From assembly GCF_003627955.1 (NCBI RefSeq), contig NZ_RBWS01000007.1:62001-126000 (forward strand): DNA of 64,000 nt. The letters are read 5' to 3'. This document shows, in pieces, positions 28,911 through 37,474 of this stretch. Position numbers and translations under genes: made by a program. How positions within the stretch are numbered: position 1 is the first letter of the stretch; every line of letters starts with the position of its first letter. This DNA is from Sphingobacterium puteale. Lineage in GTDB: Bacteria > Bacteroidota > Bacteroidia > Sphingobacteriales > Sphingobacteriaceae. Below the pieces are notes generated by a model. That model ran no database searches. It was not told the DNA's origin and saw only the letters and a program-made list of their open reading frames with translations.

Positions 28911-29225
28911 GTTTTTGTGATTGATGCAAATTTAATATAGTTTTTGGTAAACGCCCAAGTCTTTTGTCAAAAAACTGTACTTTTTAGGAACACTTATTCA
29001 AAAATACCATTGATTTATTAAAATAATCCTAAGTGTTGGCAAAATTTCACTTTTCTCATCTCCAAACACCATACACATGATATCGCCTATTCTGCCGGCC
29101 ATGAATAGCCGCAAATCACATCACCACTTGGCGCGTTTTGAATCCTTATTTATCGAAAGATTTTGTGTTATAATATAGTTTTAACATTTTTGCAAAAACA
29201 TCAACGAATAACATTACACTCTTAT
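28911..29225. other. Divergent intergenic region mqo-fabG (315 bp)
   Basis: Non-coding. It holds the mqo -7 box near the left end and the fabG promoter at 29162-29192. I see no further structure in the middle. Confidence 0.6.
29162..29192 (+). promoter_or_regulatory. Probable fabG promoter
   Basis: TTTG (29162-29165), exactly 19 bases, then CATTTTTG (29185-29192), seven of eight matches to TAnnTTTG. It lies 33 bp before the fabG ATG. Confidence 0.6.
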
Positions 29226-29969
29226 ATGAAACTACTTGAAGGAAAAATTGCTTTGGTAACTGGAGCATCAAAAGGAATTGGAAGAAAAATTGCCGAAGTG
29301 TTTGCACAACACGGTGCCAATGTCGCTTTCACTTACCTTTCGTCTGTAGAAAAGGGACAAGCGCTGGAAAAAGAGCTTCAAGCCTACGGAACAAAAGTAA
29401 TCGGCTATCGTTCTGATGCTTCAAAATTTGAAGAAGCAGAACAACTGGTCAACGCAATCGTTGCAGATTTCGGAAGCCTGGATATTGTAGTCAATAATGC
29501 CGGCATCACAAAGGATGGTCTGCTTATGCGTATGACAGAAGAAAACTGGGATGATGTATTGAACGTTAACTTGAAATCCGTATTTAATGTAACAAAAGCG
29601 GCCTCAAAAATAATGATGAAAAACCGTAAAGGCTCTTTCATCAATATGTCTTCCGTTGTTGGCGTTCAGGGAAATGCTGGTCAATCAAATTATGCTGCTT
29701 CCAAAGCAGGTATTATAGGATTCACAAAATCCATTGCGAAAGAATTAGGTTCTCGCAATATTCGCGCAAACGTGGTTGCTCCAGGATTTATCCGTACGGA
29801 AATGACAGATATATTAGACCCTAAAGTGATAGCAACATGGGAAGCAGGAATTCCATTGAAACGCGCCGGATCTCCAGAAGATGTTGCCAATGCATGCCTA
29901 TACCTTGCATCTGATTTATCCGCATACGTAACTGGACAGGTTCTTCCTGTTGACGGTGGTATGCTGTAG
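29226..29969 (+). CDS. fabG: 3-oxoacyl-[ACP] reductase
   Basis: This short-chain dehydrogenase reduces 3-ketoacyl-ACP with NADPH in fatty acid elongation. The 247 residues show TGASKGIG cofactor binding near the N-terminus, NNAG, the catalytic Ser in INMSSVVG, and YAASK (Tyr, Lys). The frame extends upstream to 29163, but ATG 29226 fits the family start MKLLEGKIALVTG. An 18-bp hairpin follows. The next gene on the strand is a LuxE-like protein. Confidence 0.94.
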   Translation: MKLLEGKIALVTGASKGIGRKIAEVFAQHGANVAFTYLSSVEKGQALEKELQAYGTKVIGYRSDASKFEEAEQLVNAIVADFGSLDIVVNNAGITKDGLLMRMTEENWDDVLNVNLKSVFNVTKAASKIMMKNRKGSFINMSSVVGVQGNAGQSNYAASKAGIIGFTKSIAKELGSRNIRANVVAPGFIRTEMTDILDPKVIATWEAGIPLKRAGSPEDVANACLYLASDLSAYVTGQVLPVDGGML

Positions 29970-29985
29970 CATACAGCTTTCAACA

Positions 29986-30026
29986 TAAACGCGCCTGCTG
30001 CTGGAATTCAGCAGCAGGCGCGTTTA
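29986..30026 (+). terminator. Hairpin terminator after fabG
   Basis: A perfect 18-bp G+C-rich stem (29986-30003 with 30009-30026) with a five-base loop, 16 bp after the stop. The following tract is only partly T-rich. Confidence 0.75.
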
Positions 30027-30107
30027 TATTATTACGACTGCCGGCTCCGGCTTTTCTACTCAATATTTCTAAATTTTAGCTAATTTTGTCCAACAAATTT
30101 AAATGCT

Positions 30108-31088
30108 ATGACGAATTGGACGGATTTTCTTGAAATTCAAACGGAAGACGATTTTAACCAACGTTGTTTAGATACTTATCACTTCCAGCTGCAGCATTGT
30201 CAGGTCTACCGCGACTATGTTTCGCTAATAGGCAAAGAAAAAAATCAAGTCCAGCATTATACGGACATCCCCTTCCTCCCAATCGAATTTTTTAAAACAC
30301 AAAAAGTACTGGCTACCGGAATGACCCCTCAAATTGTATTTTCAAGTTCAGGAACAACGGGCATGGTCACTTCTAAGCACCTTATTGCTGATGTATCCAT
30401 CTACGAGCGTACTTTTCGCCGTATATTTGAAGATTTTTACGGACCAATTACAGATATCGCTATTTTAGCCCTACTGCCGTCCTATCTGGAAAGAAGTGGT
30501 TCCTCTTTGATCTATATGATCGATGACTTGATGAGACAAAGTAAGCAAGTAGAGACCAATTATTTCCTCTACAATCATCAGGAATTATATAATACACTTG
30601 TCCAATTAAAAAATAACGGAACCAAAACCATCCTTTTCGGCGTCACCTATGCCTTGCTTGATTTTATTGAGCAATATGCTTTTGACTTTCCGGAACTCAT
30701 TATTATGGAAACGGGCGGAATGAAAGGTAAACGTAAAGAAATGGTCAAACAGGAGATCCACCGGCTGCTTGAAGATGCCTTCAAGATCAGTGGGATCCAC
30801 TCAGAATATGGCATGACCGAATTGCTGTCACAGGGTTACTCTTCGGGGCAGGGAATTTTCCATTTACCAAAATGGATGAAAGTGCTAATACGTGATACAA
30901 ATGATCCGCTGAGTTTAATCTCCTCCGACAGCACAGGCGGCATTAATGTCATCGACCTGGCCAATCGGTATTCCTGCTCATTTATTGCAACACAGGATTT
31001 AGGAAAGGTATATCAAGATGGCTCATTTGAGATATTGGGGCGCTTTGACCAAAGCGATATTCGGGGCTGCAATTTATTAGTTCAATAA
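30108..31088 (+). CDS. LuxE-like acyl-protein synthetase / acyltransferase family protein
   Basis: This 326-residue protein resembles the LuxE branch of adenylating enzymes. It has a P-loop-like FSSSGTTGMVTSKH near residue 83, a GTKTILFGVTYALL segment, a YGMTELLSQ motif near residue 240 as in AMP-forming synthetases, and a final GRFDQSDIRGCNLLV. LuxE activates a fatty acid; the physiological substrate of these stand-alone relatives in Bacteroidota is not known to me. It follows fabG but is separated by a strong hairpin and has its own TAATTTTG box at 30081-30088. Confidence 0.8.
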   Translation: MTNWTDFLEIQTEDDFNQRCLDTYHFQLQHCQVYRDYVSLIGKEKNQVQHYTDIPFLPIEFFKTQKVLATGMTPQIVFSSSGTTGMVTSKHLIADVSIYERTFRRIFEDFYGPITDIAILALLPSYLERSGSSLIYMIDDLMRQSKQVETNYFLYNHQELYNTLVQLKNNGTKTILFGVTYALLDFIEQYAFDFPELIIMETGGMKGKRKEMVKQEIHRLLEDAFKISGIHSEYGMTELLSQGYSSGQGIFHLPKWMKVLIRDTNDPLSLISSDSTGGINVIDLANRYSCSFIATQDLGKVYQDGSFEILGRFDQSDIRGCNLLVQ

Positions 31089-31123
31089 AAACACCCTAAA
31101 AGTTTTGTCCAACTTGTAGGGTG
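31087..31123 (-). terminator. Terminator after the YpfJ-type metallopeptidase gene
   Basis: CACCCTA (31092-31098) pairs with TAGGGTG (31117-31123), with a further five pairs past one mismatch. On the minus strand the stem is followed by five T. Confidence 0.65.
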
Positions 31124-31182
31124 CAGTTCAATATAATGCTTCTCTTATTTATAGATAAAATTATCCAGCAACCTGTTCTTTA

Positions 31183-32052
31183 TTATCTCAGACTTGGATC
31201 TTCAAATGTATTTCCTGCACGCATATCGCCAGAGTCATATCCTTTCTTAAACCAGGCCATACGTTGTGCTGAGGTTCCATGAGTAAAAGACTCTGGGACG
31301 GCATACCCCTGTGCGGCGGTCTGTAACTTATCGTCACCTACTGCTTCTGCTGCTTTCATTCCATCCATAATATCGTTATAATCTATTTTTATATCCGTAT
31401 ATTCATTGAGATAATGTGCCCACACTCCAGCATAGAAATCGGCCTGAAGTTCTGTCATAACCGATATCTTGTTATTTTCGCTCTCACTTAGTTTACTCCG
31501 GGCTTGATTCGTTTTAGGTAACAATCCCACCAGTTGCTGAATATGGTGTCCTACCTCATGCGCAATCACATAGGCCATGGCAAATTCGCCCTTCGCTCCG
31601 AACTTATCTGAAAGTTCACGGTTAAAAGTCAGGTCCAGATAGATTTTCTGATCTCCGGGGCAATAAAACGGGCCATATGAAGCCTGTCCCATTCCACAAC
31701 CATCTGTTTGTGTACCACCATCGTAAAAAACCAAGGTAGCGGGCGTATAATTTTGCTGCATTTGTTCCTTAAATAATTTGGCCCAGACATCTTCTGTACT
31801 CTGAAGTACGGTCAGGGAAAACTCTGTCAGCCTCTTTTCTTCAGGATTTAGGTCGCGCGGCTGTCCGGACTGCTCCGTCTGTGTACCCATATTTTGCGCC
31901 TGCTGCAACAACTGCATGGGATCTCCCCCCATCAGAAAACCAATGACCAATACGATGATCCCACCAATACCGCCCAATGCAATCTTTCCACCACCAGACA
32001 TCCCCCTACGATCCTCAAAATTGCCACTTCGTTTACCTCCTTGCCATTTCAT
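31183..32052 (-). CDS. ypfJ: YpfJ-type neutral zinc metallopeptidase, membrane-anchored
   Basis: This 289-residue protein has a short cytoplasmic N-terminus, one membrane helix (about residues 24-43) and an extracytoplasmic zinc-peptidase domain. The HEVGHHIQ motif (HExxH) lies near residue 165, with a downstream ELQADFYAGVWAH stretch supplying the third ligand. GCGMGQASYGPFYCPGDQKIYLD is typical of PF04228, and the C-terminal SAQRMAWFKKGYDSGD is conserved in the family. Substrate unknown. Confidence 0.92.
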   Translation of the reverse strand: MKWQGGKRSGNFEDRRGMSGGGKIALGGIGGIIVLVIGFLMGGDPMQLLQQAQNMGTQTEQSGQPRDLNPEEKRLTEFSLTVLQSTEDVWAKLFKEQMQQNYTPATLVFYDGGTQTDGCGMGQASYGPFYCPGDQKIYLDLTFNRELSDKFGAKGEFAMAYVIAHEVGHHIQQLVGLLPKTNQARSKLSESENNKISVMTELQADFYAGVWAHYLNEYTDIKIDYNDIMDGMKAAEAVGDDKLQTAAQGYAVPESFTHGTSAQRMAWFKKGYDSGDMRAGNTFEDPSLR

Positions 32053-32221
32053 ATGCTATATTCTAATTTCAGTTAATAATCTTTTCCAATCTCGTTAGTG
32101 TACAAATTCAATACCAATATGGCGGTAAGTCCCATTTTTTTTCCAAAAAACAAGCTTTATTTCAAGTGTTAAGACTTACTACAATTTATATTCTTATTTT
32201 TGGGCTTTTATAGAAACAGAT

Positions 32222-32803
32222 ATGAAATTAGAAGAACAATTACTCGCGCGGGCTGGAGGAAAATGTGAGCTGACAGGCGCTGAAACGGATGTAGTAGCCT
32301 ATATTTTACCACCAGAAACCAGTTCTACTTTGGATAACACCCTACTGATTTCAGCAACCTTGGCCAACCAGCTCAACAAAACGGAGCAATTAAATCCGGA
32401 AGATTGGAAATTCTTGCCTAACGCCATGTGGTCAGAAATACCTGCCATACAAATTGTCTGCTGGCGTATGTTAAGCCGTCTGAAAAATGAAGGCTGGGCT
32501 TCCGAAGCACTCGATATCCTCTATCTTGATGATGAAACGTTAGCGGAGGCAAAGAAAACCGGTGATCATGAAAATGATGGCTATGTTTCCTTTCATGAAG
32601 ATAGCATTGGTCAAAGACTATTGGAGGGTGATACCGTTGTATTGACAAAAACACTGGATGTAAAAGGTTCTTCAATGAAAGCGACCTTAGGTACCGTGGT
32701 CAAAAATATCCGTTTAGTAGCTGATAATATTGAGCAGATTGAAGGAAAAATAGAAGGCCAGACCATCGTCATATTGACAAAATACCTACGCAAACAAAAT
32801 TAA
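32222..32803 (+). CDS. PhnA/YjdM-like protein with degenerate zinc ribbon
   Basis: This 193-residue protein ends in the conserved PhnA domain (DTVVLTKTLDVKGSSMKATLGT, then VKNIRLV). It has the middle segment WSEIPAIQIVCWRMLSRLKNEGW seen in the longer family form. The N-terminal zinc ribbon of relatives normally has CxxC pairs (CELCG and ICxxC); here it reads KCELTG and LLISATL, so three of four cysteines are gone. Despite the name, the family is not proved to act in phosphonate use. Function unknown. Confidence 0.85.
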   Translation: MKLEEQLLARAGGKCELTGAETDVVAYILPPETSSTLDNTLLISATLANQLNKTEQLNPEDWKFLPNAMWSEIPAIQIVCWRMLSRLKNEGWASEALDILYLDDETLAEAKKTGDHENDGYVSFHEDSIGQRLLEGDTVVLTKTLDVKGSSMKATLGTVVKNIRLVADNIEQIEGKIEGQTIVILTKYLRKQN

Positions 32804-32827
32804 GAAAAAATAGCCTTCCACTTATAA

Positions 32828-32874
32828 ATTTAGCCCCAAACTAGTTTCGAAAGACGATTAGTTTGGGGCTAAAT
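32828..32874. terminator. Convergent hairpin between phnA-like and deacetylase genes
   Basis: A perfect 16-bp stem (32828-32843 with 32859-32874) between two converging genes. The flanks are A/T-rich without a clean T run, so terminator function in both directions is likely but not certain. Confidence 0.65.
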
Positions 32875-32896
32875 AATAATAAATAGCACAAATGCT

Positions 32897-33823
32897 CTAC
32901 TTTGGATAATTACGCATAAACTCAAAACGATAGTTTGGATGCTGTTTTAAGCTGTCAATCAAATCTGACAATAATTTTTGCCCCTTTTTTGTTTGGTACA
33001 TATTATCGTGTGTCAAAAGTACCACATTATTTTTTGTATAAGACGTACCTTTCCGAAGTAAGTTTTTCATCTGCGTATACAGCTGATTGACCGTTAAATC
33101 TGGTTTACCGGTCACCCCATTAATTTTCCATTCACAGTCCCAGCCCATAACTTTATAACCATTTTGATGTAAAAGCTCGGCCGTAGAAGCACCGCTTTTC
33201 AGGTCAACCTTTTTACGGTCACCTACATACCAGATATTTCGCCCCGGAAGTCTAACAATTTTATGCTGCAAGCCCAGAGACTGTTCTGCCAATTCGAAAT
33301 CTTCAAATGCCGTCTGTGGATTTGAGTAAAATGTAGTATACTTATCATGTGCATGCCAGTAACTATGATTATAGCAATCAACCAACGGATTATTTTTATA
33401 ACGCTCCGTAAAACCATGCAGTTTTTTACTCATCTTGTCATGAGCGCCAATCAAAAACGCATTGATTTTAATGCCTTTGGCCGTAGCGATAGAATCTAAA
33501 TATTGGCTACCATTAAGCGGGCCATCATCAAAAGTAAGGTAAATATATCGCGGTGAAACAGAATCTGTCAATAAAACTGTGGTATCTTTAGCACCAGTAT
33601 AAGAAACATCCGCCTCTATTTTGGTAATGGAATCCTTACGTAGCGAATCCACTTTTGTAATAGAATCCTGCACAACAATTAGACTATCTTTCCTGTGCTG
33701 TACAGAATCGACAGTAACATTTTTCTCTTCTTTTTTGCCGCTATTTTGATTACAAGACCCTAGTCCCAACGCGGTCATTCCCAAACTCATCCATATCAGG
33801 CTTGATTTAATTACTTTTCCCAT
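32897..33823 (-). CDS. Polysaccharide deacetylase family lipoprotein
   Basis: This 308-residue lipoprotein has a signal peptide ending in a lipobox (LGLGSC, Cys at about residue 24), a Lys/Asp/Ser-rich linker to about residue 90, and a NodB-type deacetylase domain. TFDDGP gives the catalytic Asp and metal-binding Asp, NHSYWHAHD the two metal His, and RLPGRN the active-site groove. The family removes acetyl groups from peptidoglycan or other polysaccharides. The ATG at 33823 is chosen because it gives a proper signal peptide. Confidence 0.9.
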   Translation of the reverse strand: MGKVIKSSLIWMSLGMTALGLGSCNQNSGKKEEKNVTVDSVQHRKDSLIVVQDSITKVDSLRKDSITKIEADVSYTGAKDTTVLLTDSVSPRYIYLTFDDGPLNGSQYLDSIATAKGIKINAFLIGAHDKMSKKLHGFTERYKNNPLVDCYNHSYWHAHDKYTTFYSNPQTAFEDFELAEQSLGLQHKIVRLPGRNIWYVGDRKKVDLKSGASTAELLHQNGYKVMGWDCEWKINGVTGKPDLTVNQLYTQMKNLLRKGTSYTKNNVVLLTHDNMYQTKKGQKLLSDLIDSLKQHPNYRFEFMRNYPK

Positions 33824-34057
33824 TACAAAAATTAACTTACAGGTCACATTCTATCTCAAACATGCAAAATCCGCCCTTTTAAAAGTTGTTTAGCATGTTC
33901 ATGTCGCAAAATTAAGATTATTTTCACGAATCAGCGTGTTATATCTTTCGATTTATTCGCCCCACTATATTTTATTGAACATCATGTTATAAAATTATAG
34001 CATAGGCAAAGGCACACGGAGCGGAGCGAATACTATGTTTTATCAAAATAATAACAT

Positions 34058-34090
34058 AAAAAAAGAACCTACCACAAGGTAGGCCCTTTC
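34058..34090 (-). terminator. Terminator after the His/Arg-rich secreted protein gene
   Basis: CCTACC (34068-34073) pairs with GGTAGG (34078-34083), extended past a 2x2 internal loop by AAAG/CTTT. Seven T follow on the minus strand. Confidence 0.75.
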
Positions 34091-34136
34091 TTATTAAACG
34101 ATTAAGATACTCAAAATGGACACTTTCTTCATCCAA

Positions 34137-34652
34137 CTAATCTCTGTGCCTTCCTCCATGCCCATGATCGTGTCCACGTCCATGCCCTCTACCTCTATCA
34201 TAATCTCTTCTACTTTCTTTCCAGGAGTGACTCCGCCTTACACTACGCTCACTTGCGAAAGAGTAACCGCTGCGCCGGTGATGACTATCACGGATAGACA
34301 CCTGTCTACCACGTGAGTGACCGTATCTACTTCTATAACGGTCATGATGATGCCAAGGATTACGATCATTGATCACAACTTTATGTGCTCGATAAAAATC
34401 ATAATGTCGATATCTTCTCGGCAAGCTTGCTCTTCGTATCCAGCCACCATTATCGTAATAAACATAACATCTTGCAGGCACATCATAATACATATTATAT
34501 TCAGGAATATAATAATAACGGGCATAATCATAACCTACTGGTCCCCAGCTTGGCTGACTTCCGATATTTACGCTAATGCTGACCTGTGCATCTGCCTTCC
34601 CTGTCACGAAAAGTCCTGCAACAATAGCAGCGGTGTACAACAATTTTTTCAT
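34137..34652 (-). CDS. Secreted Tyr/His/Arg-rich protein of unknown function
   Basis: This 171-residue protein has a clear signal peptide (cleavage near KADAQ, residue 23), a tyrosine-rich middle (RYYYIPEYNMYYDVPARCYVYY type, about 40-70) and a C-terminal half with many His, Arg and Gly, ending in GRGHDHGHGGRHRD. The tail could bind metal or anionic polymers. It has a strong Shine-Dalgarno sequence (GGGAGGAG) upstream and its own terminator. I do not assign a function. Confidence 0.75.
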   Translation of the reverse strand: MKKLLYTAAIVAGLFVTGKADAQVSISVNIGSQPSWGPVGYDYARYYYIPEYNMYYDVPARCYVYYDNGGWIRRASLPRRYRHYDFYRAHKVVINDRNPWHHHDRYRSRYGHSRGRQVSIRDSHHRRSGYSFASERSVRRSHSWKESRRDYDRGRGHGRGHDHGHGGRHRD

Positions 34653-34868
34653 AAGTAGCTCCTCCCTTAGTTTTGTAATTTCTTCTTTACATTACGACAC
34701 AAACTGTATGCAAAAGATTAAAAGATAAATGTTAATTTTTGTTAACAAAAACTTAACTTATTCAGTACAAATAGCTTAGTTTTAACTTCATCTTATTTTA
34801 CAGGGAAACTTTTTGGGATACGAATTGTTCAACCAATAGTACTTTTCATACATTAACTGGAATTTGGA

Positions 34869-35444
34869 ATGAATACTTACAACATTGGAATCATCGTCGG
34901 CAGCTTAAGGAAACAATCCTATAATAAAAAAATAGCAGCGTTTATCTGCGAACAACCGGCTAACAAGTTTAACTATCGCGTGATCGAAATTGGTGATCTT
35001 CCCTTATATAATCAAGATTTTGATGATGAAGGCAACCCACCTGAAAGTTATGTACGCTTTCGAAAAGAAATCGCTGCACTTGATGCAGTTCTTTTTATAA
35101 CACCTGAATATAATCGCTCCGTCCCCGCCGTCTTAAAAAACGCTATAGATGTGGGATCCCGACCTTATGGTAAAAATAAATGGGATGGCAAACCTGGCGC
35201 TATTATCTCCTCTTCAACGGGAGCTTACGGGGCGTTCGGAGCAAATCATCACATACGGCAGTCACTGGTATTTGTTAATATTTATCCTATGCAGCAGCCG
35301 GAAGCATATCTCGGAAATATAAAAGACTGTATCGGTGAAAATGGAAAAATCGAACTCCAGAAAACAAAAGATTTTCTACTCAGCTTCAAAAGAGCTTTTG
35401 AACATTGGATCATCCGAATCGTACACACAAAAGGCCAAGATTAA
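34869..35444 (+). CDS. NADPH-dependent FMN reductase family protein
   Basis: This 191-residue flavodoxin-like oxidoreductase has the FMN phosphate loop GSLRKQSYNKKIA at residues 11-23 and the family motif PEYNRSVPAVLKNAID near residue 80, with GAYGAFGA near 118. Members reduce FMN, quinones or azo dyes. The gene stands alone; its terminator overlaps its own last codons. Confidence 0.9.
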   Translation: MNTYNIGIIVGSLRKQSYNKKIAAFICEQPANKFNYRVIEIGDLPLYNQDFDDEGNPPESYVRFRKEIAALDAVLFITPEYNRSVPAVLKNAIDVGSRPYGKNKWDGKPGAIISSSTGAYGAFGANHHIRQSLVFVNIYPMQQPEAYLGNIKDCIGENGKIELQKTKDFLLSFKRAFEHWIIRIVHTKGQD

Positions 35445-35459
35445 TCGCTTGGCCTTTTG
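35428..35459. terminator. Bidirectional terminator overlapping the FMN reductase stop
   Basis: A perfect 12-bp stem (35428-35439 with 35448-35459) begins inside the coding sequence and spans the stop codon at 35442-35444. A-rich and T-rich flanks let it serve the convergent aminotransferase gene too. Confidence 0.8.
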
Positions 35460-35483
35460 TCTTTGTTATTTATTTGTGCAAGC

Positions 35484-36350
35484 TTAATTTTGCTCCTCGT
35501 TGGAATCGTAATTCCAACTTAACAGTTTGTCCTGCAATATACGTGATATCTTATTGAAATAGCGTTTTTGCTTATACCCCATAACCCATTGTACCCCCTG
35601 CACCGCATTTGTACAGAAAATTTCATCTGCCCTTTTCATGATCTCGGGGCTAATCTGCGCCTCCACTACTTCAATCCCTTCCGCCCTGGCCATATCCATC
35701 ACAACTCGACGCATGACTCCTTCAATACAACCTTCAGAAAGCGCAGGCGTATAAAGTATTTTCTCATAATACACAAAGATATTGGAAGTCAGAGATTCAC
35801 AAAGGTAGCCCTCCTGATTTAAAATCAACACATCATCAAAGGCCATTTTTTTCTTGTATATACCCGCCAGCACATAAATTTGTGAATTGAGTGATTTTAA
35901 TCTTGACAAGTCACTATAAGGTTTTTTAAACTCACTATATAAGCCCACAATCAGACCGACTTTCTTATCCCTCAGATTGGGTTCTATACGCTGTACCTGC
36001 AAGACAAATCCCGGTTTGTTTGTCGTTGGGCTGTATAGCCCCCCACCCATTCGGAATATAATCAGTCGAATGCGAACCTGCTGTCCCAACATATTATTCT
36101 TACGAATCAGTTCCTCTGATCTTGAACGAATAAAAAATTCATCGAAAAGATTTGCATCATCAAGATGTATCAATTCCATTCCCTGCTGTAAGCGCACTAC
36201 GTGAAAATTCAGAAAACGGATATCACCATCCTTATACAACATGGTTTCAAACAAACCATCACCATAGCGAAAGCCTCTATTTTCTATGCTAAATATTTCC
36301 TGTTCTTCCGGCACTACATTGCCATTAAAATTGATATAGTTTGTCGGCAT
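35484..36350 (-). CDS. Class IV PLP aminotransferase / aminodeoxychorismate lyase-like
   Basis: This 288-residue fold-type IV enzyme has GFRYGDGLFET near the N-terminus, the PLP lysine in RLKSLNSQIYVLA (about residue 140), and the LTSNIFVY and AEGIEVVEA segments. The family covers branched-chain aminotransferase, D-alanine aminotransferase and 4-amino-4-deoxychorismate lyase (PabC). The short length and lack of clear branched-chain signatures favour the PabC-like group, but this is not decisive. It lies 20 bp downstream of rluD and is probably co-transcribed. Confidence 0.85.
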   Translation of the reverse strand: MPTNYINFNGNVVPEEQEIFSIENRGFRYGDGLFETMLYKDGDIRFLNFHVVRLQQGMELIHLDDANLFDEFFIRSRSEELIRKNNMLGQQVRIRLIIFRMGGGLYSPTTNKPGFVLQVQRIEPNLRDKKVGLIVGLYSEFKKPYSDLSRLKSLNSQIYVLAGIYKKKMAFDDVLILNQEGYLCESLTSNIFVYYEKILYTPALSEGCIEGVMRRVVMDMARAEGIEVVEAQISPEIMKRADEIFCTNAVQGVQWVMGYKQKRYFNKISRILQDKLLSWNYDSNEEQN

Positions 36351-36370
36351 CTTTGTTTATTTTCTAAATT

Positions 36371-37417
36371 TTAATCATTTTCTACAGCCATGGAATTTGC
36401 GGCGTAACCGCGCCACTTTTCTAAAGCTAAACGAAAATCTTCGGGATATGGTACCTCAAAATACATATTTTCTTTTGTAGTTGGATGAATAAATCCCAAT
36501 ACCTGTGCATGGAGCGCCTGACGTGGAAGCAGGGCGAAGCAATTGTCCACAAATTGCTTATACTTTGAAAATACAGTCCCTTTTAATATCTTATCGCCAC
36601 CATACATTGCGTCATTAAACAATGGATGGCCAATAGACTGCATGTGGGTCCGGATTTGATGCGTACGGCCCGTCTCCAGCTGACATTCGATCATGGTCAC
36701 GTAGCCTAATCGTTCCAGCACTTTGTAGTGCGTCACAGACCACCTCCCTTTATCTTCGCTATCGTACATGGCCATGATACGCCTATCTTTCAAATGACGA
36801 CCAATATATCCCGTAATCGTTCCGTCTTCCTTCAGATCTCCCCATACCAGCGCAATGTATTTGCGGGTGATACTATGGTCAAAAAACTGTTTAGCCAAAA
36901 ATGCCATCGATTTTTCATTCTTGGCAATCACCAATAATCCTGAAGTATCTTTGTCTATCCGGTGTACTAGCCCCGGACGGTCTGAATTTCCAGGCAGCTG
37001 CGGCAGCTGCTGTATATGGTAAGTCAATGCATTGACCAAAGTACCCGTATAATTATTATAGCCCGGATGCACGACCATCCCCGCTTCTTTATTGACAATT
37101 AATACATCGTCATCTTCATATTTTATGTCCAGGGGAATATCTTCTGGATAAACTTCATTGTCACGTGGTGGATCGGGCAATACCAAAGTAATGACATCAT
37201 CCGGTCTGACTTTATAACTCGCCTTGATCTCTTTTCCATTGACCATGACAGAACCTGCTTCAATGGCATGCTGAATTTTACTTCTTGTCGCATTTTCCAC
37301 CCTATTCATCAGATATTTATCAATACGGAGTAAAGCTTGCCCCTTATCCACTTCAATTCGTAGATGTTCAAATAACTCTTGTTCTTCTTGATCTTGCGAT
37401 CCCATTTGTTCGGTCAT
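36371..37417 (-). CDS. rluD: RluA/RluD-family 23S rRNA pseudouridine synthase
   Basis: This 348-residue enzyme has an N-terminal S4 RNA-binding domain (RIDKYLMNRVENATRSKIQ) and the pseudouridine synthase core with catalytic Asp in HRIDKDTSGLLV. Further motifs are TGRTHQIRTHM and GHPLFND. RluD modifies helix 69 of 23S rRNA. The ATG at 37417 is preferred to an upstream in-frame start at 37444. It diverges from the ACC-deaminase-like gene and precedes the aminotransferase gene. Confidence 0.93.
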   Translation of the reverse strand: MTEQMGSQDQEEQELFEHLRIEVDKGQALLRIDKYLMNRVENATRSKIQHAIEAGSVMVNGKEIKASYKVRPDDVITLVLPDPPRDNEVYPEDIPLDIKYEDDDVLIVNKEAGMVVHPGYNNYTGTLVNALTYHIQQLPQLPGNSDRPGLVHRIDKDTSGLLVIAKNEKSMAFLAKQFFDHSITRKYIALVWGDLKEDGTITGYIGRHLKDRRIMAMYDSEDKGRWSVTHYKVLERLGYVTMIECQLETGRTHQIRTHMQSIGHPLFNDAMYGGDKILKGTVFSKYKQFVDNCFALLPRQALHAQVLGFIHPTTKENMYFEVPYPEDFRLALEKWRGYAANSMAVEND

Positions 37418-37474
37418 GCTACAAAAATAAACCAAATGAAACAATTTTCGTTAACTTTGTTTTCATTTAATGTT

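Noticed and set aside
30058..30088. Promoter for the LuxE-like gene
   Set aside because: The -7 box TAATTTTG is good, but no acceptable -33 box is present at the expected distance, so it is mentioned only in the gene entry.
34317..34658. 113-residue plus-strand ORF opposite the His/Arg-rich protein
   Set aside because: It is a shadow of a biased sequence (Ile/Met-rich from reverse-complemented codons). The minus-strand protein has a signal peptide, SD site and terminator.
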